Notes: a model not told the origin generated them from the sequence alone. A DNA stretch of 64,000 bases from Chromobacterium rhizoryzae (GCF_020544465.1 NZ_CP066126.1:248001-312000), one strand, 5' to 3'. Positions 17,114-25,986 are shown, counted from the stretch's first letter. A program made the numbers and translations.

Positions 17114-18434
17114 CGCGCGCGGCGCGGCGTGGCGGACGCTGGTCCTGGCGGCGGCGCTGACATTGGCCGCGGCCGGCCCGCGCGCCGAAACCACCGAGCT
17201 GACCGCCGGCCGGCCGGTGGTGTGGCGCGACTTTCTCGGCGTCAACGCGCACTTCCTCTGGTTCACGCCGGAGCAATACCAGCGCCAGATGCAGCAGCTC
17301 AAATCGCTGGGCCTGAGCTGGGTGCGGGTGGACCTGCATTGGGACCGCCACGAACCCAAGGAAAACCAGTTCGTGTTCGCGCCGCTGGATCAGCTGGTGG
17401 ACACGCTGAAGGCGCAGAAGCTCAAATCGGTGTTCTACCTGGTGGGATCGGCGCCCTTCGCCAGCAGCGTGCCGCCGCTGCTTGGTTCCAGCGACCAGTA
17501 CCCGCCCAAGGACGACAAGGTGTTCGCCAAGCGCATGGCCATGTTGGCCAAGCGCTATCCGGCGGTGGACGCCTGGCAGGTGTGGAACGAGCCCAACCTG
17601 CCCGGCTTCTGGCGGCCGCTGCCCAGCCCGGAAGGTTACGGCCGTTTGCTGCAGGCCAGCGCGGAAGCGCTGCGCGCCGCGGCGCCGGGCAAGCCGGTGG
17701 TGATGGCCGGCATGGCTTATTACAGTCAGATGCCGGTGCGCGGCGGCCTGATGCTGGAGGAACTGGGCAAGAAGGGCACGCTGAATCTGAAAACCATCGT
17801 CGCCTACCATCCCTACAGCCAGCAGCCTGAGGGCGATGATCCTAAAACGCGGGACTTCGTGCTGCGCGCTCAGCAGATCAACGCCCGGCTGCGCCAGGTC
17901 AAGGCGCCGGGCATCTGGGCCACCGAATGGGGCTGGTCCAGTTACGCCGGCCCCAAGGAAGAGCAGGACATCATCGGCCGCGACGGCCAGGCGGATTATT
18001 TACTGCGCCGGCTGGCGCTGATGAGCGCGCTGGACTACGACCGCGTCTTTCTGTTCGCGCTGTCCGATCTGGACCAGCGCGCCAGCGCGCGCGACCGCGG
18101 TTACGGCTTGCTGGATCTGAACGGCAAGCCCAAGCCCGCCTACAAGGCGCTGGCGCGCTTTCTCGCCATCACCGGCCCGCGGCTGGAGCCGGCGCCGCCG
18201 CCGCGCCTGGACGCCGCGCCGGACGGTTTGTACAGCATCGCCTGGCGCAAGCCGGACGGCGCGCGCCTGTGGATGTTCTGGAGCGCGAACGGCGGCGCGG
18301 CGCGCTTGCCCGGCGTCGCCCGCGCCACGCTGCGCCAGCCCTTGAGCGGAAGCAGCGCGGCCTTGAGCGCCGCCGGCGGCAGCCTGAGCGTGGCGGTGAA
18401 GCCGCAGCTGCAAATCCTGGAGTGGCGAGAATGA
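17106..18434 (+). CDS. pslG: periplasmic glycoside hydrolase (PslG-like, GH39 type)
   Basis: A 442-residue (beta/alpha)8-barrel glycosidase with a signal peptide (about 1-27). The acid/base Glu162 is in VWNEPNLPGF and the nucleophile Glu274 in ATEWGWSSY. To my knowledge, this spacing and position closely match the two catalytic glutamates reported for P. aeruginosa PslG. A C-terminal beta-sandwich begins at about 355. PslG is an endoglycosidase that cuts Psl during synthesis and can disperse matrix. The gene overlaps pslF by 8 bases and pslH by 4. Finding this hydrolase here is the best single argument for a Psl-type system. Confidence 0.88.
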   Translation: MASARGAAWRTLVLAAALTLAAAGPRAETTELTAGRPVVWRDFLGVNAHFLWFTPEQYQRQMQQLKSLGLSWVRVDLHWDRHEPKENQFVFAPLDQLVDTLKAQKLKSVFYLVGSAPFASSVPPLLGSSDQYPPKDDKVFAKRMAMLAKRYPAVDAWQVWNEPNLPGFWRPLPSPEGYGRLLQASAEALRAAAPGKPVVMAGMAYYSQMPVRGGLMLEELGKKGTLNLKTIVAYHPYSQQPEGDDPKTRDFVLRAQQINARLRQVKAPGIWATEWGWSSYAGPKEEQDIIGRDGQADYLLRRLALMSALDYDRVFLFALSDLDQRASARDRGYGLLDLNGKPKPAYKALARFLAITGPRLEPAPPPRLDAAPDGLYSIAWRKPDGARLWMFWSANGGAARLPGVARATLRQPLSGSSAALSAAGGSLSVAVKPQLQILEWRE

Positions 18435-19672
18435 AGCCGGCCTCTCTTTCCCTTGGCGGCTGCCCGCCGCTGCGCATTCTATGGACCCTGCCGTATCTGC
18501 CCTGGCCCACCACCAGCGGCGGCAAGCTGCGCCAGTTCCAGCTGCTGCGCGCCTTGGCGGCGCGCGGCCACCGCATCACCTTGCTGGTGCAGAGCAAGGA
18601 ACCGGCCAGCGAGGCCTGCCGCCGCCAGCTGGAAGGCATTGTGGAACGGCTGATCGTGCTGCCGCGCCGGCCGCTGAAGCACCCGCTGACGCTATTGGCG
18701 GCGGCCTTGGGACCCTACCCGATGCTGGCCAGCGTCAACGGCCTGTCGCCTGATCTGAGCCGCACATTCGACGGCCTGCTGCGCCAGCGCTGGGACGTGG
18801 TGCAGATCGAGCACAGCTACGGCTTGCAGCCCTTCCTGGAAGCGCTGGACCGCCGCCGTCAGCCCTTTTTGCTGACCGAGCACAATGTCGAGTCCGAACT
18901 GGGCGCGGCCACCTATCAGCATCTGCCGCGCTGGTGCGCGCCCTTCGTCTGGTGGGACCGCTGGCGTTACCGGCGTTGGGCGGCCCTGGCGCTGAACGCC
19001 GCCGAGCGCGTCGCCGCCGTCACCTGGGAGGACGCCGCGGCGATGGCCCAGCACAGCGGCCGGCTGGTGGACGTGGTGATCAACGGCGTGGACGCCGACG
19101 CCTTCGCCGAAGTTCGCCCGGATTACGCCAGCCAGCGTCTGCTCTTCGTTGGCAATTTCGAATACCCGCCCAACCGCGACGCCGCCGTCTGGCTGGCGGC
19201 GGAAGTGATGCCTAGGTTGTGGCGGCGCTTGCCGCGGGCGCGGCTGGCGATATGCGGCTACGCGATGCCGGAGGATTGGGCGCGGCGCTGGCCGGACGCG
19301 CGGCTGGAGTGGCTGGGCTTTGTGCCGGAACTGCCGACGCAGCAGCGGCGCGCCGCGGCCTTCATCGCCGGACTGCGTCAGGGCGGCGGCTCCAAGCTCA
19401 AGGTGCTGGAGGCGCTGGCCGCCGGCCTGCCGCTGCTGAGCACGCCGCAGGGCGCGTCCGGGCTGGATCTGCGTCCCGACAGCGAATACCTGCGCGGCGA
19501 CGACGCCGAGCAACTGGCGGAGGCGGCGGCCGCGCTGCTGAGCCGGCCGGAGCGCGCGGCCAGCCTGGGCGCGGCCGGGCGCGAATTCGTGCGGCGGCGG
19601 CACGATTGGGCCATCGCCGCCGACCAGCTGGAAACCTTGTACCGGGAGCTGAGACATGCGCATCGGAATTGA
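18431..19672 (+). CDS. pslH: family 4 glycosyltransferase (PslH-like)
   Basis: A 413-residue GT-B glycosyltransferase. The N-terminal glycine-rich acceptor loop is TLPYLPWPTTSGGKLRQFQL and the second half starts at RLLFVGNFEYPPNRDAAVWL. The catalytic-face motif is FIAGLRQGGGSKLKVLEALA (EX7E equivalent). The ATG at 18431 overlaps the pslG stop by four bases. It belongs to the cytosolic repeat-unit assembly line. Confidence 0.87.
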   Translation: MKPASLSLGGCPPLRILWTLPYLPWPTTSGGKLRQFQLLRALAARGHRITLLVQSKEPASEACRRQLEGIVERLIVLPRRPLKHPLTLLAAALGPYPMLASVNGLSPDLSRTFDGLLRQRWDVVQIEHSYGLQPFLEALDRRRQPFLLTEHNVESELGAATYQHLPRWCAPFVWWDRWRYRRWAALALNAAERVAAVTWEDAAAMAQHSGRLVDVVINGVDADAFAEVRPDYASQRLLFVGNFEYPPNRDAAVWLAAEVMPRLWRRLPRARLAICGYAMPEDWARRWPDARLEWLGFVPELPTQQRRAAAFIAGLRQGGGSKLKVLEALAAGLPLLSTPQGASGLDLRPDSEYLRGDDAEQLAEAAAALLSRPERAASLGAAGREFVRRRHDWAIAADQLETLYRELRHAHRN

Positions 19673-20759
19673 CTACCGCCCGGTGACCGCCGCGCCGCGC
19701 TCCGGCATCGCGCGGCAAGTGCTGGCGCTGGAGGCCGCGCTGGCGGCGCGGCCGAACGTGGAAGTGCTGCGTTTCACCGCCTGCCCGGCCGACCATCCCC
19801 ACCGGAGGCTGGCGGAATGCCCGGCGCGGCCCAGCCCGGCCGACGGGCTGCATCGCCCGCGCGAGCGCTGGCATTTCGAATGCCGCTTTCTGCCGCAGGC
19901 CATCCGCGCCCGGCGGCTGGATCTTTACATCGCCACCGCCAACACCGGGCTGCCGCCCTGGCGCGCGCCCGGCGGCGTGCGCTACGCCATGCTGTTGCAT
20001 GACGTGTTCCAGCTGACCCTGGACAACTACCACGTCAGCCTGCTGCGCGCGCTGGCCTATCGCGTGATCGATTGGGCCGGCACCGCGCGCTCCCTGCAAC
20101 GCGCCGACGCGGTCTGGACGCCGTCGCAATTCACCGCCGACGCCGCCGCGCGGCTGTTTCCGCGCCAGCGCGCCAAGCTGGCGCTGCTGCCCAACGCGGT
20201 GCCGCAGCCGGCGAGGCCGGCCGCGGAGCCGCCGGCCGGCTTGCCGGCGCGCTATTGGCTGGCGGTGGGCGCGCGCGAGCCGCGCAAGAATATGCCCTGG
20301 TTCGTCGAGCAATGGCGGAAAGCGCGTCAGCGCCAGCCGGACCTGCCGGCGCTGGCGCTGGTGGCGCGGCCGGAAGACCTGCCGGCTGAGCTGCGGCGGC
20401 TGGACGGCCTGATCTGGCTCAGCGATCTGGACGACGCCATGCTGAGCGCGGTGTACGCGGGGGCGGAACGGCTATGGCAGCCGTCCTACGCCGAAGGCTT
20501 CGGCCTGCCGGTGATCGAGGCGCTGGCGCAAGGCACGCCGGTGGCGGTGGCCACCGGCTCCGCGCTGGACGAGGTCGCGCCGCCGCAAGCGGCGCGTTTC
20601 GCCCCCAACGACGGCGGCGAGCTGCAAGCCTTGATGCACCGGCTGGCCGCGGCCGGGCCGGACGGCGATGTCGACGCCAACCGCGCCTGGGCGCGCCGCT
20701 ACGATATGGACGCCTACCGCCGCCGCGTGGATCAACTGCTGGACAGGCTGCTGGCATGA
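19656..20759 (+). CDS. pslI: family 4 glycosyltransferase (PslI-like)
   Basis: A 367-residue GT-B enzyme overlapping pslH by 17 bases. It begins MRIGIDYRPVTAAPRSGIAR, as in mannosyltransferases of the GT4 WbdA/MtfB type. The C-terminal motifs are YWLAVGAREPRKNMPWFVEQ (donor phosphate binding) and PSYAEGFGLPVIEALAQGTP (EX7E motif). It is a further sugar-adding step of the lipid-linked repeat unit. Confidence 0.88.
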   Translation: MRIGIDYRPVTAAPRSGIARQVLALEAALAARPNVEVLRFTACPADHPHRRLAECPARPSPADGLHRPRERWHFECRFLPQAIRARRLDLYIATANTGLPPWRAPGGVRYAMLLHDVFQLTLDNYHVSLLRALAYRVIDWAGTARSLQRADAVWTPSQFTADAAARLFPRQRAKLALLPNAVPQPARPAAEPPAGLPARYWLAVGAREPRKNMPWFVEQWRKARQRQPDLPALALVARPEDLPAELRRLDGLIWLSDLDDAMLSAVYAGAERLWQPSYAEGFGLPVIEALAQGTPVAVATGSALDEVAPPQAARFAPNDGGELQALMHRLAAAGPDGDVDANRAWARRYDMDAYRRRVDQLLDRLLA

Positions 20760-22183
20760 CGCCGCTGAATCGCGCGCTCGCCCTGAGCTGCGGGCTGTTG
20801 TTCGGCGGCCTGCTGGCCCTGCTCAGCCCGGCCGCCGCCGCGCTGGCGCTGGCCGCCGCCTGCGCCGGCGTCGCCGTGCTGCGCGCGCCCTTGCTGGGAC
20901 TGGCGCTGTTCGGCCTCGCCGCCACCCTGGCGCCTTACGCCACGGTGCAACTGGGCGTGCGCGTCACCGTGTCCGAGGCCTTGCTGGGCCTGGCCTGGCT
21001 GGGGGCGCTGCCGCGGCTGGCCGTCGGCCTCCTGCAATGGCCGCGCGGCCGCGCCGAAGGGCTGCTGCTGTGGCTGATGGCCTTCAGCCTGCTGCCGTTT
21101 CTGGCGGGCCAGCTGATGGTGCAGGCCGACGGCAACGGCCCGGTCAACTGGGCGCGCTGGCTGCTCAATCTGTCCGCCTTGTTTCTGGCGCCGCTGCTGC
21201 TGCCGGACGAACGCAGCCGCGACCGCCTGATCGTGACGCTGCTGCTGGGCACGCTGGCCATGCTGCTGCTGTCCATCGGCTATTTCCTCAAGGACCGCGA
21301 CGCCAACAGCTTCATCCCGGTGCTGGAAAAACTGCGCTACGCCCACCCGGAAGCGGTGCGTGACATCTTCTCCGCCAACTACACCCGCATGGCCTCGCCC
21401 TGGGTGCATCCCAATCTCACCGGCGGCGCGTTGGCGCTTTTCCTGCCGCTGGCCTTCTTCTACGGCCTGGCGCAGCGCGGCTGGCGGCGCTTGCTGGGCC
21501 TGACGGTGGCGCTGCTGGGCGCGGCCGGCCTGCTGTTCAGCATCTCGCGCGGGGCCATCGTCAGCCTGGCGCTGGTCTTGCTGTGGCTGAGCTGGCGGCG
21601 CGCGCCGCACGCCGGCCGCATCATCGGCCTGGCCGCGGCGCTGGGCCTGGCCCTGGTCTTGTTCTATCCGCCCTTGCAGGAACGCCTGGCCACCACCTTC
21701 TCCGCCAGCAACGCCAGTACGGAAATCCGCATGGACGAATACCGCCGCTTCCCCGACGCGGTGCGTGCCTATCCGCTGGGCCTGGGCTTCAAAGTGGATC
21801 CGCCGCCGCCGGACAGCGGCCTGCTCGGCATCTCCAACCTCTGGCTCAATTACGTCTACAAGCTGGGCGCGCCCGGCATGCTGCTCTTCGTCGCCGTCAC
21901 CGTCGCCTGGTGGCGAGAGGCGCGGCCGCGCGGCCCGCTGTCCGCGCTGGACCCGGAGCGCGCGATCTGGCTCGGCACCCTGTCCGGCCTGCTGGCGGCG
22001 CTGCTCACCGGCCTGTTCGACCACTACTACAGCTTCACCATGGTGTTGATCGGCCTGTTCTGGCTGCTGATGGGCGTCAATCTGCAAGCGGCGCGCCGGC
22101 TGGCCGGCCACGGCGATCCGCTATTGAGCGCCGTCGCGCCCTCCGGCCCGAAAACCGTTGATCCGAAAGCGAAACCGAGATGA
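20756..22183 (+). CDS. pslJ: O-antigen ligase/polymerase-like membrane protein (PslJ/Wzy-like)
   Basis: A 475-residue integral membrane protein with about 11-12 hydrophobic segments. A large loop (about 180-225) and a second periplasmic loop (about 320-360: STEIRMDEYRRFPDAVRAYP, then PLGLGFKVDPP) match the Wzy_C/O-antigen ligase pattern. It probably polymerises repeat units at the periplasmic face. The start overlaps the pslI stop by four bases. Confidence 0.85.
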   Translation: MTPLNRALALSCGLLFGGLLALLSPAAAALALAAACAGVAVLRAPLLGLALFGLAATLAPYATVQLGVRVTVSEALLGLAWLGALPRLAVGLLQWPRGRAEGLLLWLMAFSLLPFLAGQLMVQADGNGPVNWARWLLNLSALFLAPLLLPDERSRDRLIVTLLLGTLAMLLLSIGYFLKDRDANSFIPVLEKLRYAHPEAVRDIFSANYTRMASPWVHPNLTGGALALFLPLAFFYGLAQRGWRRLLGLTVALLGAAGLLFSISRGAIVSLALVLLWLSWRRAPHAGRIIGLAAALGLALVLFYPPLQERLATTFSASNASTEIRMDEYRRFPDAVRAYPLGLGFKVDPPPPDSGLLGISNLWLNYVYKLGAPGMLLFVAVTVAWWREARPRGPLSALDPERAIWLGTLSGLLAALLTGLFDHYYSFTMVLIGLFWLLMGVNLQAARRLAGHGDPLLSAVAPSGPKTVDPKAKPR

Positions 22184-23040
22184 AACCCACCGATCTTCCC
22201 GCCGCGCCGGCGCTGACGCTGCGCCACCGCATTTACCACAGCAGCGCGCTGCGCGAGCGGCTGGACGGCTACGCCGCGCGCCTGGGCGCGGCGGCGGCGG
22301 AACTGGCTGCCGCCTACGACTGGATGCTGGCCAACAACGTGGCCTTCGAGGAGGGTGACGCCGCCGAACCGCGCGTGTCCATCGTCTCCGTCGACATGGA
22401 AAGCCGCATCCCGCACCCCTTGGCGAGCCGCTTCTACGCGCTCTTGCGCGACGAAGTGCCCACCCAGCTGGTGCCGCGCTACGGCCTCAACTGGGCCACT
22501 TTCAAGGACCGCTGGCTGCGCGCTTGGGAGCAGGGCTACAACATCCTGATCAACAAGCTGCCGTCCCACCACCTGCGGCTGGCCTGGCTGCGCCTGGGCG
22601 GCGCGCGCATCGGCAAGGGCTCCAGCGTGTGGCGCAACACCGAGGTGCTGGGCGTCAACAATCTGGTGATAGGCGCGGACAGCTGCGTGGCCTGGCACTG
22701 CCTGCTGGACGCGCGCGCGGGGCTGATCATCGGCGATCACGTCGCCATCGCCTCCTACGCCAAGATCATCGCCGGCAGTCACGACCTGAGCGCGCCGGAA
22801 TTCTGGTCGGTGTCCGCGCCGGTCTATATCGACGACTACGCCTGGATCGCCACCGGCGCGCTGATCGGCCACGGCGCGCGCATCGGCCGCGGCGCGGTGG
22901 TCACCGCCAACACCGTGGTGGGCAAGGAAGTGGCGCCGTACAAGATCGTCGGCGGCAGCGGGGCCAAGCCCATGGGCGAGCGGCCGCGCGATCTCAACTA
23001 CAAGGTGGGCGGCAAAGGGCTGTTCACCCTGTTCCACTGA
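22180..23040 (+). CDS. hexapeptide-repeat (left-handed beta-helix) acyltransferase
   Basis: A 286-residue enzyme. The N-terminal helical part (about 1-135) is unlike standard serine or maltose acetyltransferases. The C-terminal left-handed beta-helix (about 136-265) has imperfect hexapeptides (IGKGSSVWRNTEVLGVNNLVI) and the catalytic-type His in AKIIAGSHDL, ending with the usual VVGKEVAPYKIVGGSGAKP loop. It probably O-acetylates the polysaccharide or a precursor. It overlaps pslJ by four bases and precedes the flippase by 13 bases. It is an addition to the P. aeruginosa gene order, where the acyltransferase gene pslL is a different membrane type after pslK. Confidence 0.85.
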   Translation: MKPTDLPAAPALTLRHRIYHSSALRERLDGYAARLGAAAAELAAAYDWMLANNVAFEEGDAAEPRVSIVSVDMESRIPHPLASRFYALLRDEVPTQLVPRYGLNWATFKDRWLRAWEQGYNILINKLPSHHLRLAWLRLGGARIGKGSSVWRNTEVLGVNNLVIGADSCVAWHCLLDARAGLIIGDHVAIASYAKIIAGSHDLSAPEFWSVSAPVYIDDYAWIATGALIGHGARIGRGAVVTANTVVGKEVAPYKIVGGSGAKPMGERPRDLNYKVGGKGLFTLFH

Positions 23041-23053
23041 TGATATCGAAGCC

Positions 23054-24520
23054 ATGTTCGCTCCCGCCGCGCTCTTGACCCTGGCCACGCTGGCCGGCCT
23101 GCTGGCCGGTTTCGCCCGCGAGTGGCTGCTGGTGGCCGCCTGGGGGGCCGGCGGCCGCAGCGACGCCTTTCTGGTGGCGATGTTCCTGCCGGAAGCCTTG
23201 CGCACTCTGCTGGCCGGCGGCTTGCTGTCCGCCGCGCTGCTGCCCTTGTGGCAAGCGCAGACGCCGGAGCGGCGCGGCGCCTGGCTGGCCGGCCAGCTGC
23301 GCCACTGGCTGGCCGCGGGCTTGGGTCTGGCGGCGCTGCTGAGCCTGGCCGCCCCGTGGCTGACGCGGGCGCTGGCCCCCGGCATCGGCGCCGCTCACGC
23401 GGAATCGGCCGCCGCCGCTTTGCGCTGGCTGGCCTGGCTGACGCCCGGCCTGCTGGCCCAGGCGGTGCTGGCGGCGCCGTTGCAAGCGCAGGGCCGTTTC
23501 CTGCTGGCCGGGCTGGGCTCGCTGCTGTTCAATCTGCCGGCGGCGCTCTATCTGTACTGGGCCGGGCCGGCCGCGGCGGCGGCGACGCTGGCGCAATGCT
23601 TTCTGGCCGGCAGCGGGTTGATGGCGGCGGCGCTGCTGCCCGGCAACTGGCGGCTGGGCTGGCGGCCCTGGCTGCGCGCCGGCCGCGGCGATGTCCGGCA
23701 GGTCTGGCGGCGGCTGTGGCCGCTGCTGGCCAGCGGGGCCGCCAGCCAGGGCCTGGGCTTGTTGGAGCGCCTGGCCGCCTCGCTGCTGGGCGAGGGGACG
23801 ATTACCCTGCTGAATCTGGCGCGCAAGCTGATCAATCTGCCGCTGATCGCCTTGATGAGTTTGAACCAGGTTTTGTTGAGCAAGATGAGCGGCGCGCAGG
23901 ACGCGGACCGGCTGCGGCTGCTGGACCGCGGCCTGGCCGCCTGCGGCCTGCTGACCCTGCCGGCGGCGGCCGGACTGATCGGCGCCGCGCCGGCGCTGGT
24001 GACGCTGCTGCTGCCGGCCGGCTTGGCCGCGAGCGACCTGCCGCTGCTGCTGGCGCTGTACGCGCCGGGCATCGTGTTCGGAGCCTGGAACGCGCTGCTG
24101 GCGCGCTATTGCTACGCCGGCGGCGACACCCGCGGCCCGTTGGCGGTGGAACTGGCCGGCAGCGCGCTGAGCGCCGCGCTGTTGCTGACGCTGCCGCGCT
24201 GGCTGGGTCTGCCCGGCCTGGCCTTGGCCGCCTTGGCCGGGGTGTGCTTGACCGGCGCGCTGCTGGCCGTCCGGCTGGGCCAGGGCTTGCCGTCAAGGCT
24301 GGCGCGCCAGGGCGCGGCGGCGTGCGCGCCGCTGATCGTCGCCGGGCTTGTCTTGTTCCCGCTGCGCGGCTCCGGGCCGTGGCCGCAACTGGCGCTGGCC
24401 GCCTTGGCCGGAGTCGTGCTGCTGTTGGGGCTGGGCTGGCGTTTTAGATCGGAGAGCATAGCTCCAGCAGCAGCCCATCCGGACAACGCAAATGGGACAC
24501 CGTCTGGCCCCAGGGCTTGA
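23054..24520 (+). CDS. pslK: MVF/MurJ-like lipid-linked oligosaccharide flippase (PslK-like Wzx)
   Basis: A 488-residue membrane protein with about 12-14 TM helices. Family-typical features of MurJ/MviN are the N-terminal GFAREWLLVAAWGAGGRSDAFL and FLPEALRTLLAGGLLSAALLP. It should flip undecaprenyl-linked Psl-like repeat units to the periplasm. The last 25 residues (after LLGLGWRFRS) are hydrophilic and are encoded antisense to the end of the VOC gene, overlapping it by 77 bases. The frame may therefore have lost its original stop at a rearrangement junction. Confidence 0.85.
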   Translation: MFAPAALLTLATLAGLLAGFAREWLLVAAWGAGGRSDAFLVAMFLPEALRTLLAGGLLSAALLPLWQAQTPERRGAWLAGQLRHWLAAGLGLAALLSLAAPWLTRALAPGIGAAHAESAAAALRWLAWLTPGLLAQAVLAAPLQAQGRFLLAGLGSLLFNLPAALYLYWAGPAAAAATLAQCFLAGSGLMAAALLPGNWRLGWRPWLRAGRGDVRQVWRRLWPLLASGAASQGLGLLERLAASLLGEGTITLLNLARKLINLPLIALMSLNQVLLSKMSGAQDADRLRLLDRGLAACGLLTLPAAAGLIGAAPALVTLLLPAGLAASDLPLLLALYAPGIVFGAWNALLARYCYAGGDTRGPLAVELAGSALSAALLLTLPRWLGLPGLALAALAGVCLTGALLAVRLGQGLPSRLARQGAAACAPLIVAGLVLFPLRGSGPWPQLALAALAGVVLLLGLGWRFRSESIAPAAAHPDNANGTPSGPRA

Positions 24521-24830
24521 GCGAGGGCGCTTGCAGCTCAACGCCGCCGTGGCGCAAGGCCTGGGCGTGGGCGGCGGCCACGTCGTCGGTCGTCAGCGCG
24601 ATCTCCATGCCCAGCGGCAGCGGCGAGGCGTCCGCCGCCACATAGCCTTCCGGCAGATTGCTGCGGCCCAGCGGGTGGGCGGCGAAAGCCAGCGTGGTGG
24701 CGCCGGTGTCCAACTCGCCGTAATCGCCGGATTCGTCCAGGAAGCGGCGCTTCATGCCAAAGGCGTTTTCAAAGAAGGCCAGCGAGGCGGCGACGTCGGA
24801 GACATAGAGAATGGTGTAGGCGAATTGCAT
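24444..24830 (-). CDS. VOC (glyoxalase/bleomycin resistance) family protein
   Basis: A 128-residue vicinal-oxygen-chelate fold protein with two beta-alpha-beta-beta-beta modules: FAYTILYVSDVAASLAFFEN (1-22) and MEIALTTDDVAAAHAQALRH (about 74-93). The metal-ligand Glu in the last strand (DGLLLELCSP) is present. There is no clear substrate. It faces the psl-like operon and overlaps its 3' end by 77 bases. The hydrolase gene upstream on the same strand is 21 bases away, so they are probably cotranscribed. Confidence 0.88.
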   Translation of the reverse strand: MQFAYTILYVSDVAASLAFFENAFGMKRRFLDESGDYGELDTGATTLAFAAHPLGRSNLPEGYVAADASPLPLGMEIALTTDDVAAAHAQALRHGGVELQAPSLKPWGQTVSHLRCPDGLLLELCSPI

Positions 24831-24851
24831 GGTTGGGCTCCTGATCAGGGT

Positions 24852-25406
24852 TTATTGCAGCTGCCGCAGCATGTCGGCGCACAGCACGACGCGGGCGTAC
24901 TCTCCGTCCAGATTGGCCAGCGCCATTGAGTGTACCTCGTCGGCGCTGCGCGGGGTGCCGGCGTAGTCCGCCTTGTCGAAGGCGAAGCAGGCGTCGGCGG
25001 CCACCAGGGTGCGGAAGCCGAGGTTGCCGGCGCTGCGGGCGGTGGCCTCCACCGAGTTGTTGGTGCTGACGCCGACGATGAGCAGTTGTTCGATGCCGCG
25101 TACGCGCAGCCAGCGTTCCAGGCCGCTGTGGGCGAAGGCGTCCGGCACGTTCTTTTCCATCACGTGTTCGCTCGCCAGCGGGGCCAGCGCCGGCTGGAAT
25201 TCGACGCCGGGCTGTCCGGGCCAGAACGGCGAGCCGGGGGTGCGGGAGATGTGGCGTACGTGAAGCAGCGGCGCGCCGGCCTGGCGCCAGGCGTTCAGCA
25301 GTTGGGCGATATTGGCTTCGGCCTGGGGGTTGTTGCGCGGGCCGGCTTCGGGGCGGCTCATGCCTTGTTGCATGTCGATGATGATGAGGGCGGGGGCGGT
25401 GTGCAT
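24852..25406 (-). CDS. isochorismatase-like hydrolase lacking the usual cysteine
   Basis: A 184-residue protein of the cysteine hydrolase superfamily fold. Asp11 (IIIDMQQG) and Lys85 (EKNVPDAF) of the catalytic triad are present. The position of the nucleophilic Cys reads VSTNNSVEATARS, giving Ser118 in place of Cys. From memory, a family branch carries this TNNSVEA motif, so the change is probably inherited rather than damage. Whether it is still a hydrolase is uncertain. It shares an operon with the VOC protein. Confidence 0.83.
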   Translation of the reverse strand: MHTAPALIIIDMQQGMSRPEAGPRNNPQAEANIAQLLNAWRQAGAPLLHVRHISRTPGSPFWPGQPGVEFQPALAPLASEHVMEKNVPDAFAHSGLERWLRVRGIEQLLIVGVSTNNSVEATARSAGNLGFRTLVAADACFAFDKADYAGTPRSADEVHSMALANLDGEYARVVLCADMLRQLQ

Positions 25407-25852
25407 GGTGGGGATGCCGGGGTCATGGCGGGGATTTAGTGTAGCAGGGGAGGCGGGGGTGTTCGATAGATTGCTCTGTATTTGGAGAGGGTTGCTTTGT
25501 TGAATCTGCTTTCACGGAGAGATGTGTCCTCCTTTGATTGCGCTGTGATTTGTGAGGGCTTTTCTGTTGAGTCCGCTGCGCGGATGATGATTTAGGTGCC
25601 GCTTTCCGCGCGGCGAACGGGGAGGGGGCGGGCCGCCGCCCCCTTCCAGCCCCCCTCGTCCCCCAGGACGCGAAACCCGGAGCGCGCCCCGAGGGGACAC
25701 TTGGGCGCTACACAAGGTGGTCTTTTTTGAATAAGAGAGGTGGTTTAGCGAAGTGGGTCATTTCTGTGAATAACTTGACCCCATTGCTCTTGTCTGTGGA
25801 TAAGCCTAGCTCCCTAAAAGAAAGCATGTATCCGACGCGCCCCTGGTCCCTT

Positions 25853-25986
25853 CAAGCCTGCCGCCGGGTGGCAGGCCCGAGGTTTTAAGCGGCTGCCCTG
25901 TTTGAGCGATTTGACGTTAGCAAATCGCGAGTTCAGCCGCGCCTCGGGCCTGACGGGACCCGGCGGGAAGCCGTAGGCCAGGCTTG
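25853..25986. repeat. nested 134-base palindromic element
   Basis: Five pairs of arms nest in order: CAAGCCTG (25853) with CAGGCTTG (25979); CCGCCGGGT (25861) with ACCCGGCGG (25958); CAGGCCCGAGG (25872) with CCTCGGGCCTG (25942); CGGCTG (25890) with CAGCCG (25934); and GCGATTTG (25906) with CAAATCGC (25921). All are exact. Such a structure could form a cruciform or a long RNA stem-loop. Confidence 0.75.

Noticed and set aside
25512..25715. Small frame in the hairpin-rich stretch
   Set aside because: Gly/Pro/Arg-rich low-complexity product with no ribosome binding site.
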